A stretch of 64,000 bases of DNA from Maratus speciosus (lineage: Eukaryota > Arthropoda > Arachnida > Araneae > Salticidae), in assembly GCA_963932465.1 (NCBI GenBank), contig OZ010788.1, positions 673,528,484 through 673,592,483 of the forward strand, written 5' to 3'. The notes under the pieces are model-generated. The model searched no databases. It saw only the letters and a list, made by a program, of their open reading frames with translations, and had not been told where the DNA came from. This document shows, piece after piece, positions 24,781-36,365 of this stretch (the first letter of the stretch is position 1; the number at the start of each line of letters is the position of its first letter). Both the position numbers and the translations under genes were made by a program.

Positions 24781-25350
24781 TTTTTTGCTTTACTGGATGT
24801 ATAGCTGCGTGTTTAGAACCTCATCGGCTGGTCCTCTGCACTAGACACAGATTCGTCTAGTCTTTCCGAAAGAAAACAGGATTACTTGAACGAAATTTTA
24901 CTAAAAAGTATCGACGAGTATTCCCGATTCACAAGTCGTCACTTTCCACCAGCTGGATTGGATTCTCTGTATCATGATTCTTATTAGGCATAAACTGCTC
25001 CATCGATGCTAAACTGCCCGGCGTACCCTCGGCTCTCAAGAGAGTGCCCGTGCTTGATCCACAAGAGAAACAGACGACCTCCTTAGTCAGTATCTATTCT
25101 TCTTCTCCTAAACTATTTTTATTTTTTGTCACTCCAGAAAAACTCCATTGGTCAGGGGGAGGGCTAAAAAGAAAACCCTAAATTACCCCTGCCCCCACAT
25201 ATTAAAAAAAAAGGGAGCCAAGAATCAGCGTCTTCACTCTTTGCTGCCCTTGTCTTGACTCTCTTTTCCCCGTAGCGTGTAATAAAAAATCACACGTGCA
25301 ATACTCTTGCTGACGTCAGATGCTCCTATTCGCTAATCTGGTTAGGTTTC
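24781..25350. promoter_or_regulatory. Unique, less AT-rich island with promoter-like motifs
   Basis: Unlike its surroundings this stretch shows no repeat similarity to the rest of the window. It contains an inverted CCAAT box (CCATTGG, 25145-25151) next to a GGGGGAGGG box, an E-box CACGTG (25293-25298) and a perfect palindromic CRE TGACGTCA (25311-25318). This could be an internal promoter or enhancer in intron 1, or the 3' region of an antisense gene. Motif matches alone are weak evidence. Confidence 0.25.
24929..25093 (-). CDS. Candidate antisense terminal coding exon, unknown product
   Basis: A 54-codon open frame on the minus strand bounded by an in-frame TAG (plus positions 25094-25096) and a TGA at 24931-24929. 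Its last part reads GTLLRAEGTPGSLASMEQFM, then PNKNHDTENPIQLVESDDL and stop. Composition is protein-like (acidic C-terminus, few codons of the low-complexity kind seen nearby) and it sits in the least AT-rich, apparently unique stretch of the window. A pyrimidine-rich TCTGTTTCTCTTGTGGATCAAG precursor could serve as a splice acceptor, placing the exon at 25052-24929. I do not recognise the protein. It could be the last exon of a gene on the opposite strand nested in intron 1, a retrocopy fragment, or chance. Confidence 0.25.
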   Translation of the reverse strand: MLTKEVVCFSCGSSTGTLLRAEGTPGSLASMEQFMPNKNHDTENPIQLVESDDL

Positions 25351-26130
25351 AACCATTTATCTAAAAGGGTGTGTTGTCCACTTTCCACCCTACACATTTC
25401 TAATGGGCCACCCATCTTTAAATGCCAAGCAAACTATCTATTTCCTACGGCAGTTTCCCATAAAATCTCCCAAATTGTCTGTTTGACAATAGCTTTTAAA
25501 AGGAGGATTATAAATTGCATCAAGCATTTTATCTAAAAGGCTCATAAAATTTTATTTACAAGCTTGACCACCCTGAATAGCTTTTTGGCTGCGATAACGA
25601 ACGTAGTAACAGAAGTGTATGAAATTCACATGGAAAACACGTTTTTACTGCATCCTATGTGACATTACAAAGGCAGACTGAGGGGGTTTTGATTTTACGA
25701 GCTGGCATTGCTATGGTAACACCGCTCTATAGTGGGGGAAATACTTGACCGTTTCAAACAGCTGCCCAAATCCAAGGTTAAGCGAGGAGTTTCGCATTTT
25801 TCTTGGAAAAAAAAGGGAAGGGACATCTTGCTTGTGCTTACGTTCTCAGATAAAAGATTACACGTACCCTAGTATTTGTTTCCACTGAAATAATACGTGT
25901 TTTTCTAGATCTGAAACTGAGAAAAAGGAATTCTCTGGCATTAAGTAATACTCTTAAACTATGAAAATTTTGTCTGACATTTTTTTTTTTGAAAAAGGGG
26001 GGATATAATTGAAGAAAATTAATAATTTTAAGATGAAAGCATACAATGTTATATATATATATAAAGAGGGGGGATTTTAATAACACCAGAATTTGTCAAA
26101 ATAAGGATATTGTTAAATATTCTGCAACAT

Positions 26131-26174
26131 AACGCACCTCATTTGTCACGTTTGATGTACAATTTACAACTTGT
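26131..26174 (+). repeat. AGGTGCG-repeat right-end fragment
   Basis: AACGCACCTCATTTGTCACG to CAATTTACAACTTG matches the common right tail of copies 2 and 3. Confidence 0.6.
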
Positions 26175-26421
26175 TGTTCATAGTTTCCGAAAGTTCAAAA
26201 ACATGAACAGTATATATTGGGCAATTCCACTGAAAATCAACATTTTTTTTTGGGGGGGGAGGGGGGGGGAGAGGATCAAATTGATAATATGTTTAATTTA
26301 AGAGTATGATTGTAAAACTTGATATTTTTATATTCTATACGAAAATTCTAATAAAAAGGCATTGTAAATGATTGTTTACAAACTAAGTTAAGTACCATTG
26401 TTGTCTTTGTAAAGTCATAAT

Positions 26422-26777
26422 GTTACGTCAGTTACACGTGTAAATGCTATTTTTTTCTTTTTTATTATTTATAATTTTGCATTACTTAGTGTTGTTGAGA
26501 ACATGAAATCACTTTTTTTAACTGGATACTTTTGATAACTTTTCACTTCAATGAAGGCAGAAAAAAATGTTTGTCTATTTTACGTTACGTCAGTTAACAT
26601 AATTTTAAATTGCAATTTTTGGGACTCAAAGGGAGATTGAATTAATCTGCAGGTATTTGGGTATTAAGACCTTGGTAAGAAATATTTTAAATTGTAAAAA
26701 TTTGTTAGTAAATTTATTAGTAAATTTTCTACATAGATTTGAAAACAAAATTCGATGATAAAATGTTACGTCAGTTA
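26422..26777 (+). repeat. Three spaced copies of GTTACGTCAGTTA
   Basis: The identical 13-mer GTTACGTCAGTTA occurs at 26422-26434, 26584-26596 and 26765-26777, spaced 162 and 181 bases apart, with otherwise diverged sequence between. It contains a TACGTCA bZIP/CREB-like half-palindrome. It may be a relic of an old tandem repeat or a set of intronic binding sites. Confidence 0.4.
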
Positions 26778-26869
26778 AGATGAAATTGCCCTATTTCTAA
26801 GTTTACAATTAGTTGAACTCTTTAATTAATTTTTTAATTTTATTAATAACCCCCGATATGCTATTTCTT

Positions 26870-27340
26870 TCAGGAAGCAATTAAAATGTCATCTCTCAAA
26901 AATAACTTTCCGTTATATAAGCCAGTCGTAAAACAAAGCAGATGTATCATTGTACGCTTCAATACGGTTAATCTCTACTGCATTTTTTAAAACTTCTAAG
27001 CATCGCACATTTTCAATTTTTATACCGTCGTATAGAGAAAAAAAGTACTTTTAAATGCAATTTGTCTGAAAACTGCATCTCAATTTATTTTCAAGATATT
27101 AATTTTTTTGTAAATTTTAAAGCCATTTCTTTAATGTTGGCAGCAAAAGTACTCCATTTCTGTAGGAAGTAAAGGAAAAATAGTTGGAAAAGAGTAATTA
27201 TATCTTTTTGTTGCCATTTTCCCATAAAAACTGAAAAAAAAGTAATTAAAATACGTGCTACTTTAAAGAAATAAGGTTCCCATCAAATTTACAAATAGAC
27301 AACATTGTTTATTCTCATAGAAATTTACATCGCTGGAAAT
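26870..27340 (+). repeat. Helitron-family internal fragment
   Basis: Shares ATACCGTCGTATAGAGA, AAATGCAATTTGTCTGAAAA and TTTTTGTTGCCATTTTC with the copies at 32.7-37 kb. 5' end missing. Confidence 0.5.
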
Positions 27341-27353
27341 AATAAAGTTTGCT

Positions 27354-27816
27354 CTATTTGACTACATAATTGCAATCTTTTTCTAAGCATTTTTGTAGGC
27401 GGTGCTCCAATTTCTGTATTCCAATGTCGTAGAACTCCGACGCCAAGCCGCTGAGGAAGCGTTTCACCTCTTCTTTGACATTATCGTCCATCCGGAAGTG
27501 TTGGCCACCCAAGTGTTCCTTTAACTTCGGGAGCAAGTGATAATCACTAGGTGCGAGGTCCGATAACCACCTCCGAAACTGATGGTCTGCCACTCCGTTC
27601 TTCATCGTGGACTTCCTACCGACCGACACGAAATTTCCTGCACCACTTCCGGACGTGTTGAACGGGCATACATTTCTCGCCATACACCAATGTCAACTGA
27701 CGATGAATATCCACGGGTAGAGTCCCGTTGGTGCGCAAAAAGCGAATTACGGAACGAATATCGCACTTGGCGGGATCAACAATGGGAACCTCCATCTCGA
27801 TCGGCTGCTGAGCCAA
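27354..27816 (-). pseudogene. mariner transposase, internally deleted and frameshifted
   Basis: N-terminal part from 27816 reads IVDPAKCDIRSVIRFLRTNG, then VDIHRQLTLVYGEK and VRKWCRKFRVGR, the first helix-turn-helix of SETMAR/irritans-type mariner transposases. After a frameshift it continues VHDEERSGRPSVSEV. It then jumps to LSDLAPSDYHLLPKLKEHLG, which holds the third catalytic aspartate of the DD34D triad, and ends DCNYVVK at 27354. The region with the first two catalytic residues (around 200 residues) is deleted and at least two frameshifts are present. It lies antisense in intron 1, and its flanking terminal repeats were not found. Confidence 0.85.
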
Positions 27817-28383
27817 GAATGAACGGCGCAGCGAAGCGCAGCTAAAATCAAGTGACGAAAACGTTGCTATCTCTTAGACTACATCAGCTCACGCGCTGGG
27901 ATAAAACCTACCCCAATCACCTATTTTCTTCGAAAAAAAGGATAAATGTTTTGAGGTCATTTTAATGAAAGAGTAAGATAAAAGCTACTTGTATATATTG
28001 ATGAAAAGTTATTAAATGTAATTAATATCCATTTCGTGAAATAATTCATATTTTAAGGGGTGAAAGAAATCTTTTGCCTATTTTCTAGGGAGGAAGCATG
28101 ATTTTTGCAGAAACTGCAACGAAAATCCGAAAATAAATATGAAAAGCTTGATTTTTTCCCTAAAAAGAAATAGTACTGATGCATTTTTACAATACGGAAC
28201 AATAGATTCGTTTTTAAAACGTATTTAGCCAAAAATATAATGGGAGACTATCTACGCGGATGCTAACGCTACAAACGTAGGAGCATGTACTGACGGGTTA
28301 ACTAAAGTTACAGTTCTACTGTCATACAACAGTTTCTGCAGCGTTTTACAGTACATTAAGTTTCTGGTCTTCTCATTTCCTAG

Positions 28384-28562
28384 GTGATGAGTGCCCCAAA
28401 CTCAACCAAACAGTAGTGAAGAAACCGCTGGACTGTACCGATGTCCTCGAGATGGGCCAAAATAAAAGCGGCGTTTATGAGATCTGGCCCGTGAACAGAT
28501 TGATCGAAGGAAAACATTTAAATGTGTACTGCGACATGGAGACAAACGGAGGAGGATGGACA
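28384..28562 (+). CDS. Techylectin-like gene, N-terminal fibrinogen-domain exon
   Basis: Acceptor TTTCCTAG and donor GTATGT. It begins with GT, completing the split Cys codon, and reads CDECPKLNQTVVKKPLDCTD, then a variable stretch, then SGVYEIWP, then VYCDMETNGGGWT. PxDCxD, SGVYxIxP and VxCDMxTxGGGWT are the hallmark N-terminal motifs of fibrinogen C-terminal (FReD) domains. The paired cysteines in DC and YCDM normally form the first domain disulfide. It ends in phase 0 inside the GGGWT-VIQRR motif, which the next exon completes. Codon use is clearly richer in G and C than the flanking introns. Intron 1 upstream is about 6.8 kb. Confidence 0.92.
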
Positions 28563-30487
28563 GTATGTACCTTCGACACTTCATAATATCTAATATTTCA
28601 AACTTTCTTTTCGAATGAAATTATAAACACACTACGGCAAGTTCTAAATTTTAGTATTATACGATGGCCAGTTAGATCAATTGCTTTTTAATTTTGGAGA
28701 TATTTAAAAAACGTAAAAGTAGCAATCGAAATGACAAAATTGGACGTTAACGAATATTTCCCTTACGGAAACCTTAATATGACATTAGGCTATGGTAGAA
28801 ATTCTAAAAAATTTTAAAAGATGTCGTAATACAACAAAATAATTCTTTAAGAAGAACTCTTTAATAAAGTGTCACCTGTGAATGTGAATTACATTATCTT
28901 TATTATTATTATTATTTATAAGGAAAGTAATTGAATTTATATACAGTTTATATTTGTATAATTTGGTGCGAGATGCTATATAAATAAAACTATAGGATAA
29001 TATAATTCACGTTCAGATATGATAATTTTTATGAAAGAATCTACCTGCTTTCATCATGCCTGTGATATCATGGTTTTGTTTATCAAGTTCATTTGAAAAA
29101 AAAAATGCGAAAATAGTTTATTTACCAGTCTTAATGTTGATAATGTCACCGACTGTGTCTATGAAACCTGTTGATCTAAATAATACCATAAGACTAAACG
29201 CAATAGTTCACCAGGATTCAATCATAAAATACACAATATGGACTTTAAAGAGCTCCCTGTTTTACTTAAAAGGCGACTAAAATAATAAAATAGATGTTAC
29301 AATTTAAAAATTTACATTTTATTTAAAACATCTTAGTACTTTCGGCCTGCATTTTCCCGGAGGCCATCATCAGAGAATATTTTAATAACTCATTGCTGTT
29401 AATTTATACAAATATGTCACTTCGTTTTGAAATGGGAAAGACAATAATAATTAGAGTTGAAAGTACAAGTAGCAGTTCCTTGGATTGAACTTAATAAAAT
29501 AAATGGAACAGCAGTTAACATATATTTCTTCTTTACTTAAGTTCAATCGAAGGAACTGCTACTTCTACTTTCAACTCTAACAATTATTGGCTTTCCCAAT
29601 TCAAAACGAAGTGACGCATTTGTATAAATGAACAGGAATTAGTTATTAAAATATTCACTGATGGTGGCCTCTGGGAAAATGGAGTCCGAAAGTACCCAGA
29701 AGTTTTAAATATATATATATATTTTAATTTTAACAACTATTTTTTTATTATTATTCTTGTCGCCTTTTAAATGAAACAACGAGCTTTTTAAAGTTTATAT
29801 TGTGTATTTTAAGACTTGTTCATGTTTAACCTTTTATGTACTGAATTATGAATTCATGAAAATTTTATCTTGTAAAGCATTTTTCGTGAATTGTTTAAAC
29901 TACATTAGAAGATTTACATAATTATTTAATACATTTTAGAAGGATTTTAGGGGGATTGAAGGATTTAGAAGAATTCATTAATTTGAATTTATTTTAAATA
30001 TTCTTCTTAGTATTTTGTAGAATTAGGAAATGTACAAATAGCATGTTCTTACAGAAATATTTCCGAATTGAGAAATCCCCCCCCCCCACCTCTTTCCAAT
30101 GCCAAGAAAGCTGAAAAGATGCAAAGGCAAAAGAAATCATCCTTTTAAAAATAGTTTTGTTTTGTGTAGCCAATAATGCTTTTAGAAAAAGATAAATTAA
30201 TGTATCTATAATTCATTCTAAACTGTAGTATAACTAATCGATATATTAAATGAATTTTATTACAAGTTATTTTAATGGTACTTCTAAGTACCGCCCAGTA
30301 GATAAAGGGTTAATAAATTGCATTTGTAATCGATTAGTGGTACTGTTTTCCCTTTTAGCAAGTGTAATTTTAGTTTAGTGATAGCTGCTTTTCTTACAGA
30401 ATTGTATAACAAAGCATACTAATTTAATTTTAGACATGTGTGTAGATGAAATGTATTTGTGATGTTTATTAATGTTAATTTTGCAAG
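28563..30487 (+). other. Intron 2 of the techylectin-like gene
   Basis: A 1.9-kb AT-rich intron. Apart from the foldback at 29227-29815 I see only AT-rich single-copy sequence and a run of C near 30077. Confidence 0.75.
29227..29815. mobile_element. Foldback repeat with ~290-bp arms
   Basis: The sequence from AAAATACACAATATGGACTTTAA onward returns inverted at TTTAAAGTTTATATTGTGTATTTT. Other paired marks are AAAGGCGAC / GTCGCCTTTT, CTTTCGG-CTGCATTTTCCC / GGGAAAATGGAGTCCGAAAG and AAGTGACGCATTTGTATAAAT. The centre is near 29520. No coding capacity; the open frame at 29056-29280 only runs into it. Confidence 0.8.
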
Positions 30488-30593
30488 GTGATTCAAAGAA
30501 GAGGTGACTTTCAGAAACCGAAAGACTACTTCTACCAGGATTGGAAGACTTACAAAGGAGGATTTGGTGAAATAGAAAAAGACTTCTGGCTCG
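30488..30593 (+). CDS. Techylectin-like gene, FReD exon with VIQRR and FWLG motifs
   Basis: Acceptor TTTTGCAAG and donor GTATTA. In phase 0 it reads VIQRRGDFQKPKDYFYQDWK, then TYKGGFGEIEKDFWL plus one base (G) that joins GT of the next exon to make Gly. The series VIQRRxD, FYxxWxxYKxGFG and FWLG is the second block of the fibrinogen domain and matches the family in order and spacing. At 35 codons it is a short exon. The intron before it is 1.9 kb and the one after it 17 kb. A 156-bp tandem duplication starts a few bases after the donor. Confidence 0.92.
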
Positions 30594-30601
30594 GTATTAC
30601 C

Positions 30602-30913
30602 TTTTTTTTTCTCGAATACTGTTAATTTCATTTTTTTACTCATAAAAACTATCACAAAGATGTGACAAGAAAACAGATTGAGAAACTTCACATATCATGA
30701 AATCCATACATTTTATAAAACATTGGACAAAAAAAAGTCATTAAAAAAGTTTTATTTTTTTTTTTTCTCGAATACTGTTAATTTCGTTTTTTTACTCATA
30801 AAAACAGTCACAAAGAAGTGACAAGAAAACAGATTGACATACTACACATATTATGAAATCCATACATTTTATGAAATATTGGACAAAAAAAGTCATTAAA
30901 AAAAGTTTTATTT
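30602..30913 (+). repeat. 156-bp tandem duplication next to an exon donor
   Basis: CTCGAATACTGTTAATTTC occurs at 30611 and 30767, with the rest of each unit (CATAAAAAC-GTCACAAAGA; AAATCCATACATTTTAT) matching almost fully. Confidence 0.85.
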
Positions 30914-30929
30914 CACTACTTAGAAAGAT

Positions 30930-31740
30930 TGACCGAAAATTGTGTTTTGTTTTCTTTTTCTATCCAAAATCAGAGTTTCACCGAAAATCAGTTTTAAATT
31001 TCGTTCGTTCATAAATTAATAATTATGTATACTTAATAAATGCATATAATTAATTAATAATTAGGTAAATTTATGTATGAATTACTGAAAGTTAATTTTG
31101 GACATTTTCGTTTTCGTTCAGATTTTCGGCCGAAAATAGGAAGATTACCGAACTTCGGTTTCGGCTTAGATCTGAAAACCTGTTTTGGTAGATCCTTAAT
31201 TATTAGCATTCAATAAGTAAACGTATCAGTAATAAATTGAATGAAGTGTGGGATCTTACTGCACCGGCTCATTCACTGACCGAAAATTTCGTCAAATTTA
31301 TAGGAAATGCAAAGACACATTTTTTATGTAATCTACTTATAATAAAATCAGAGTCCCGAAAATTGTCGAGAACGATGCCGATGCGGACCACTCCAGTGTG
31401 CGAATCGACCGTAGCTAAACGTCATGTTAGGCTTAATAAAAAACATATCTTAACATATAACAGCTAAATGATAATTTTTTCTACTTGAAATCATGTCTGT
31501 TCAGCATATTTTCATATAAAACATGTGTATCATATCCATTTATAATGTATTAAGTTCTAAATTAAAATTAAGCTATTAGAAATCAAATCTAAACAAACGA
31601 TACTGTTGCCATTCAGATTCAAATTCCAGCAAATTAAGAAACAAATGAATGACTCTTTGACGATTCATTAAAAAAAATACGGCTAACATATCGATTCTGC
31701 TTTAAATATATTTTTTAAAGCATATTAAAGCCTTTAAGTT
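30930..31740. other. AT-rich stretch with palindromic CGGCCGAAAAT words
   Basis: 31100-31190 has GATTTTCGGCCGAAAAT and TTCGGTTTCGG words typical of old MITE ends. No boundaries are definable. Confidence 0.35.
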
Positions 31741-31960
31741 TTTTGAAATGCGTTTTTCATTATTGTTTACATTTATAAGCAGCAATTTTATTTACGACTG
31801 TTTACATTTACAAGCAGTCAGTTTACGACATACATATGAAATATTACGTAATTTATTGAATAAATATTTAAAAAAATATTATCAATGTTTTCAACAAATA
31901 TTAATAGTTTTAATGATTCAATTAATGATTATTCATCATTATTCATATGAATCATTCATG
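31600..31960 (+). repeat. Copy of the 41.9-42.3 kb repeat family
   Basis: GAATGACTCTTTGACGATTC, AAAAAATACGG and TTGAAATGCGTTTTTCATT match both arms of the hairpin at 41880-42350. Confidence 0.5.
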
Positions 31961-32721
31961 TGAATATTGATTCATATCAATGATTCATGTATTTCACTCT
32001 TCTGTAGTGGCAACAGAGAAACGCTGTTTCTTTAGGAAAAACCGAGGGATAAACGTGCTGATATTTCGCCACTACTCGCTTTGATCTGTCAATAGTTATT
32101 TTTGAATGTTTTAAAAGTTTTTTTAATTTTTATTATGGACTTTCCGAATGAATCGCTTTCGGAAAGAAGGCGCCAATTGACCAGGAAAAGAATTGCGCGA
32201 TCGCGGCAATCAACGGATTTCTCAGTTTGCCTGATAAACTCAGCTGAGTTTACACAGAACAGAATTCAACACCCATACGCACAATTTTTTGTTTATTTTT
32301 TATCTAAACTATGCATATTTTAAGTTCATGTTCATAAAGTGTTTATCACTCACAGGAACGTTTCATCATAATAAAGATTTAAAAATCAAAATTACATTTT
32401 TTTAAAAATTTTACTAAATTTTTTGTACCGTTAAAAAACATAGCTTTATGTATGTGTATTACTTTCACTGATGCACATAATGGTGTTTTAGTTTTGGCCA
32501 AATATATGAATCAAATTTTAAAGTTTCATCTAAAATTAAAAAATAAACATCTGATTTTTTAAAGAAATGCCACATGTTTTTTGTTTTATTTTTAAGTTTC
32601 TTATTTCACCTATGCTGAATTTTTTAAGCTGAATTTAATATATTTCTGTGAATTATTTTTTGCTGTTTGAAAAATGCAACAGCTTTTTCTTTTTCTTTTT
32701 CTTTTTTTTCAACTATGCATA

Positions 32722-33090
32722 TCTATATTATAAAGGACAAACATATATGTGCGTAACACATACGTCATTCTGTGAATGGCAACACTTTGAAATTTGAAAT
32801 GAAATTTCGGTTTTGCAATTTTCGTTACTGCAAATTTTTAAACTTCTAAACATCCCACGTTTTAAATGTTTACACCGTCGTATGCAGAAAAAAATGCACT
32901 TTTGAATGCAATTTGTTTGAAAGCTGTATCTCAATTTATTTTTGAGATATTAATTTTTTTATAGTTTTTAATACCAATTTTCTAATCGTGGCAACTGAAG
33001 TACTTCATTTCTATTAAAAGTGGTTTAGTTATCTTTATTGAATATATTCTTACTGAAGCCATTTTCTCATTACAATTAAAAATATTTTTT
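32722..33090 (+). mobile_element. Helitron 5' end copy 1
   Basis: Begins TCTATATTATAAAGGACAAA directly after an A, then GTGCGTAACNCATACGTCATT, GGCAACACTTTGAAATTTGA and ACACCGTCGTAT. The 5' TC and A/T insertion context fit Helitrons. No 3' hairpin end is visible before the next copy. Confidence 0.6.
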
Positions 33091-33114
33091 TTTTTTTTTA
33101 ATTTGAACAGAAAA

Positions 33115-33680
33115 TGACGTTACGCTTTAAAAAAGACGCAATTTTCCTGATGATGCCGTTATATTTCACTATTTTTTCATTTCGCTGATATTGAGTTTGA
33201 GACAATTGGCAAAATGTTTCAGCACCTGAAAATGACGCGATATTTAAACGAAAACGATAATTTTATTTGATAAAACGAGATATTTCCCCAAGAATACATC
33301 TAAAAGTTAAAAATTTCTGGAATTTTTACGCGCAGGTACAGAGATTATACTAAGACCTCAAATCACGAGTGGGAATTTTAACATGGGAAGTTGTAATAGT
33401 TGACAAACGTGACTTCAAGGTTGAAAATATATTTATTTATAACCTACTGAGCGTTAAAATGTTTTTAAATGGTTAATATTGATTTGAAACGTTGAAAATA
33501 ACTTGATTTGTTTAGATTTAAAAGGGGAAAAATTCTACGATTATGTCAAGGTGAAATCACTTTTGCTAATTTTTTTATTCCGTAATACCAAGCATCAATT
33601 GATAACTTAATCAAAATTACTTATCTTGATTACATGATACTGATTACGTATATGACGTAACGTATATTACGTATTACGTA
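33115..33680 (+). repeat. Block repeated at 35880-36365
   Basis: GAAAATGACG-TACGCTTTAA, CGCAATTTTCCT, AAAGAAAACGAT-type words and CAATTGATAAC-AATC occur in the same order in both places. The stretch ends in clustered TACGTA words (33645-33690). Confidence 0.45.
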
Positions 33681-34546
33681 TATACGTAAAGTTTAATTTT
33701 TCAATAATTTTAACAGTTGAAGTTTATGAAAAAAGTATTTTATTAATCTTAGATTAAAATATGTCTTTGGAGAGTTAAATTAATAAGCGTAAAATGGATT
33801 TTTATTATTATTATTATTGTTGCCGATGTATTATAAATTTGATGCAACAGCTCCTTTGTAAACATTTTCTTTCGTCGAAATTCGACGGGTTCCACCTCGT
33901 GATAATAAAAATCGAACTTGAAAAGTTATGAATAATTTTGCAATAAATTTTGAAAATGTAATGTAATTGAAACATTGTAGATAATTTCATAATGGTTTCA
34001 AAAGCATTATTTTCTTAAAACATACACTTATTTATAAAAAAAAAACCACTGTCTCAAAAGTTTAGGCCCATTACACAAATGTTAAAAAATTTTGCATTGA
34101 TTTTAAACAACCAACGGATTGTTTCAAATATAGAGCCGTCCTGAAACACAAACCGTTTTGACGAAGCAGTATAGCAGCAAATATTCAATTTTCTTCGGTT
34201 ATTTAACTTTCTGACAGAGGCTCTTTTAAGAAAATATGTGAATTCGTGGTATATGCTGTCATAGCCCCCACGTAAATTTTAAGATGTCAAAAATAACTTA
34301 ATTTACAAATTAGGATATTTTAAAGATTTTTAAATTGATATCGACAAATAAGTCCGTTATTAAAACTTTTAGAATATTAAATTATTCAAAGCGAGTGATC
34401 TACAGAGCACTTGCTAGAAATAACAATTTCCACCGGTAAACAAAATTCGGACAGACTTATGAAACAATTGTTCAGTCATTTGTTTCAACAATTGGAAGAT
34501 TTCAGTCAAAGGAAAATGTGTTCTAAGCAAATCTACATCTACCCTA

Positions 34547-34960
34547 TCTATATTATAAAGGACAAACATATCTGTGCGTAACGCATACGTCATTTTGCGA
34601 ATGGCAACACTTTGAAATTTGAAATGAAATTTTGGTTTTGCAATTTTCTCTACTGCAAATTTTTAAACTTCTAAACATTGCACATTTTAAATTTTTACAC
34701 CGTCGTATAAGGAAAAAAAGACTTTTTTAAATGAGATTTGTTTGAAAGCTGTATCTCAATTAATTTTTGAGATATTAATTTTTTTGCAGCTTTTAATACC
34801 ATTTTTCTTATCGTGGCAACAAAAGTACCTCATTTCTATTGAAAGCCATTGAAAGTAAACAGAAAATAGTAAAAAATAGGAGATACTGTATCTTTTTGTT
34901 GCCATTTTCTCATAAAACCTGAAAAAATAGTAGAAAATAAAATATGGGCTATGTCAAGAA
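34547..34960 (+). mobile_element. Helitron 5' end copy 2
   Basis: TCTATATTATAAAGGACAAA after an A at 34546, with the same subterminal order as copy 1, continuing to TTTTTGTTGCCATTTTCTCAT. No own 3' end seen. Confidence 0.6.
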
Positions 34961-35568
34961 TATTGTCTTTTATTCCGTGATAATGACGTCATATGCACAC
35001 TTTTCTATAGACGAAGTATAAGACTGGGTTGTAAAAGTAGATTGCTTCAGCGGATGCAAATGACGTCATTTTATAAAACAAGATTTTAATTCTTTAACCT
35101 GAATTATATTTTGTAGATGTGCGTCATTTTCACAGCCCAGCTGCTTTGAAATTCTTCCAGGTGAAAATGCTTCACTTTTGAAAATAATGTAATCGAAAGC
35201 ACTCACTGATAAAACGCAATGTTTTACAAAAATTTAGAGTGTCTTTATAAAAAAGAGGTGAGATGCAAATAATAGCGATTTATATTACAGAAATTGATGA
35301 TTCTCGCCTGGATGGATTTGCTTCGCTGAGTTAGATAAGCAAACAAATAATTCGTGGTTTAAAATAATATCGTGTTCCTGAAGTTTTTATCGAACATTCT
35401 CTCGAATAGTAAAATTTTAATGCTATTCTTTAGGACATTCTACTATAATCTTATCAAAATAACATGATTTGCTTAATTTAATTTTTCCTAATTTTATATA
35501 ATTATACATTTAAAACACAAGTGTATTTTTTAGTCATCTGCCCTGATTTTTCTGCTGAACCAATTTTA

Positions 35569-35602
<34 letters not shown>

Positions 35603-36365
35603 AACTGAAAGCTCTTCTTTGTAGATGTGATCGTACTGTTTTTTTTAATATCCCCACTTTTATATTTTAATTTTAAAAGCATTTTATGAAATTTCTTCAA
35701 AATGATGAAAATTAGATAGCTTTCATTGTTGCAGACAAGAGAGAAATAATGAGGTATTTTTAACTTTATTCATGCTATTTTCTGATAAAAATTCAAAATT
35801 GTTGATAAAAATTGTTGCATAGGGTTTAGTGGCGCAAAATCCCATCAGGAGCAGAATATTATATTAGAGGCATAATAACGGAAAATGACATACTGCTTTG
35901 GAAAACACGCAATTTTCCTCATAAATTTTCTATATTCTTTTTCCTTCTGCATGTGTACTGATACTAAGTTTCAGACACTAGGCGAAATGCTTTTTTAAGT
36001 GAAAATGAAGTCATATTTAAAAGAAAACGATCCTCTTCTTAGATAAAACTAATCCTTTTAACACAAATGCGTCTAAAAAACATAAATTGCGGAAATTTTT
36101 ACTCTCCAAAATTGAGATTAGAATCTCAAATAAAGAGTGCGTCTGTTCACATAAAAGATGTTGCTGACAATCGTGATTTGACATTTTTAAATGATCAAAC
36201 AAAATACAAATTGTTTAAAAATGATGAATATGGATATGAGAAGTGCGTATGCAAATTTTGAGAAGGTGAAAGTTGCTGTTTTCATTCCGGAAATCCAAGC
36301 ATAAGAGCCTCAATTGATAACCACATCCTAATAACTGATCTTTATTATATTTTACTGATTATGTA

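Larger units (their letters stand above)
21550..28383 (+). other. Intron 1 of the techylectin-like gene
   Basis: A 6.8-kb AT-rich intron. It contains two more copies of the AGGTGCG-ended repeat (21885 and 22467), an unremarkable AT-rich stretch from 23071 to 24780, the less AT-rich island at 24781-25350, three copies of a GTTACGTCAGTTA motif, a Helitron-family fragment and a mariner pseudogene. No other part of it looks coding on the + strand. Confidence 0.7.

Noticed and set aside
27582..27845. Plus-strand frame over the mariner copy
   Set aside because: Shadow of the minus-strand transposase pseudogene.
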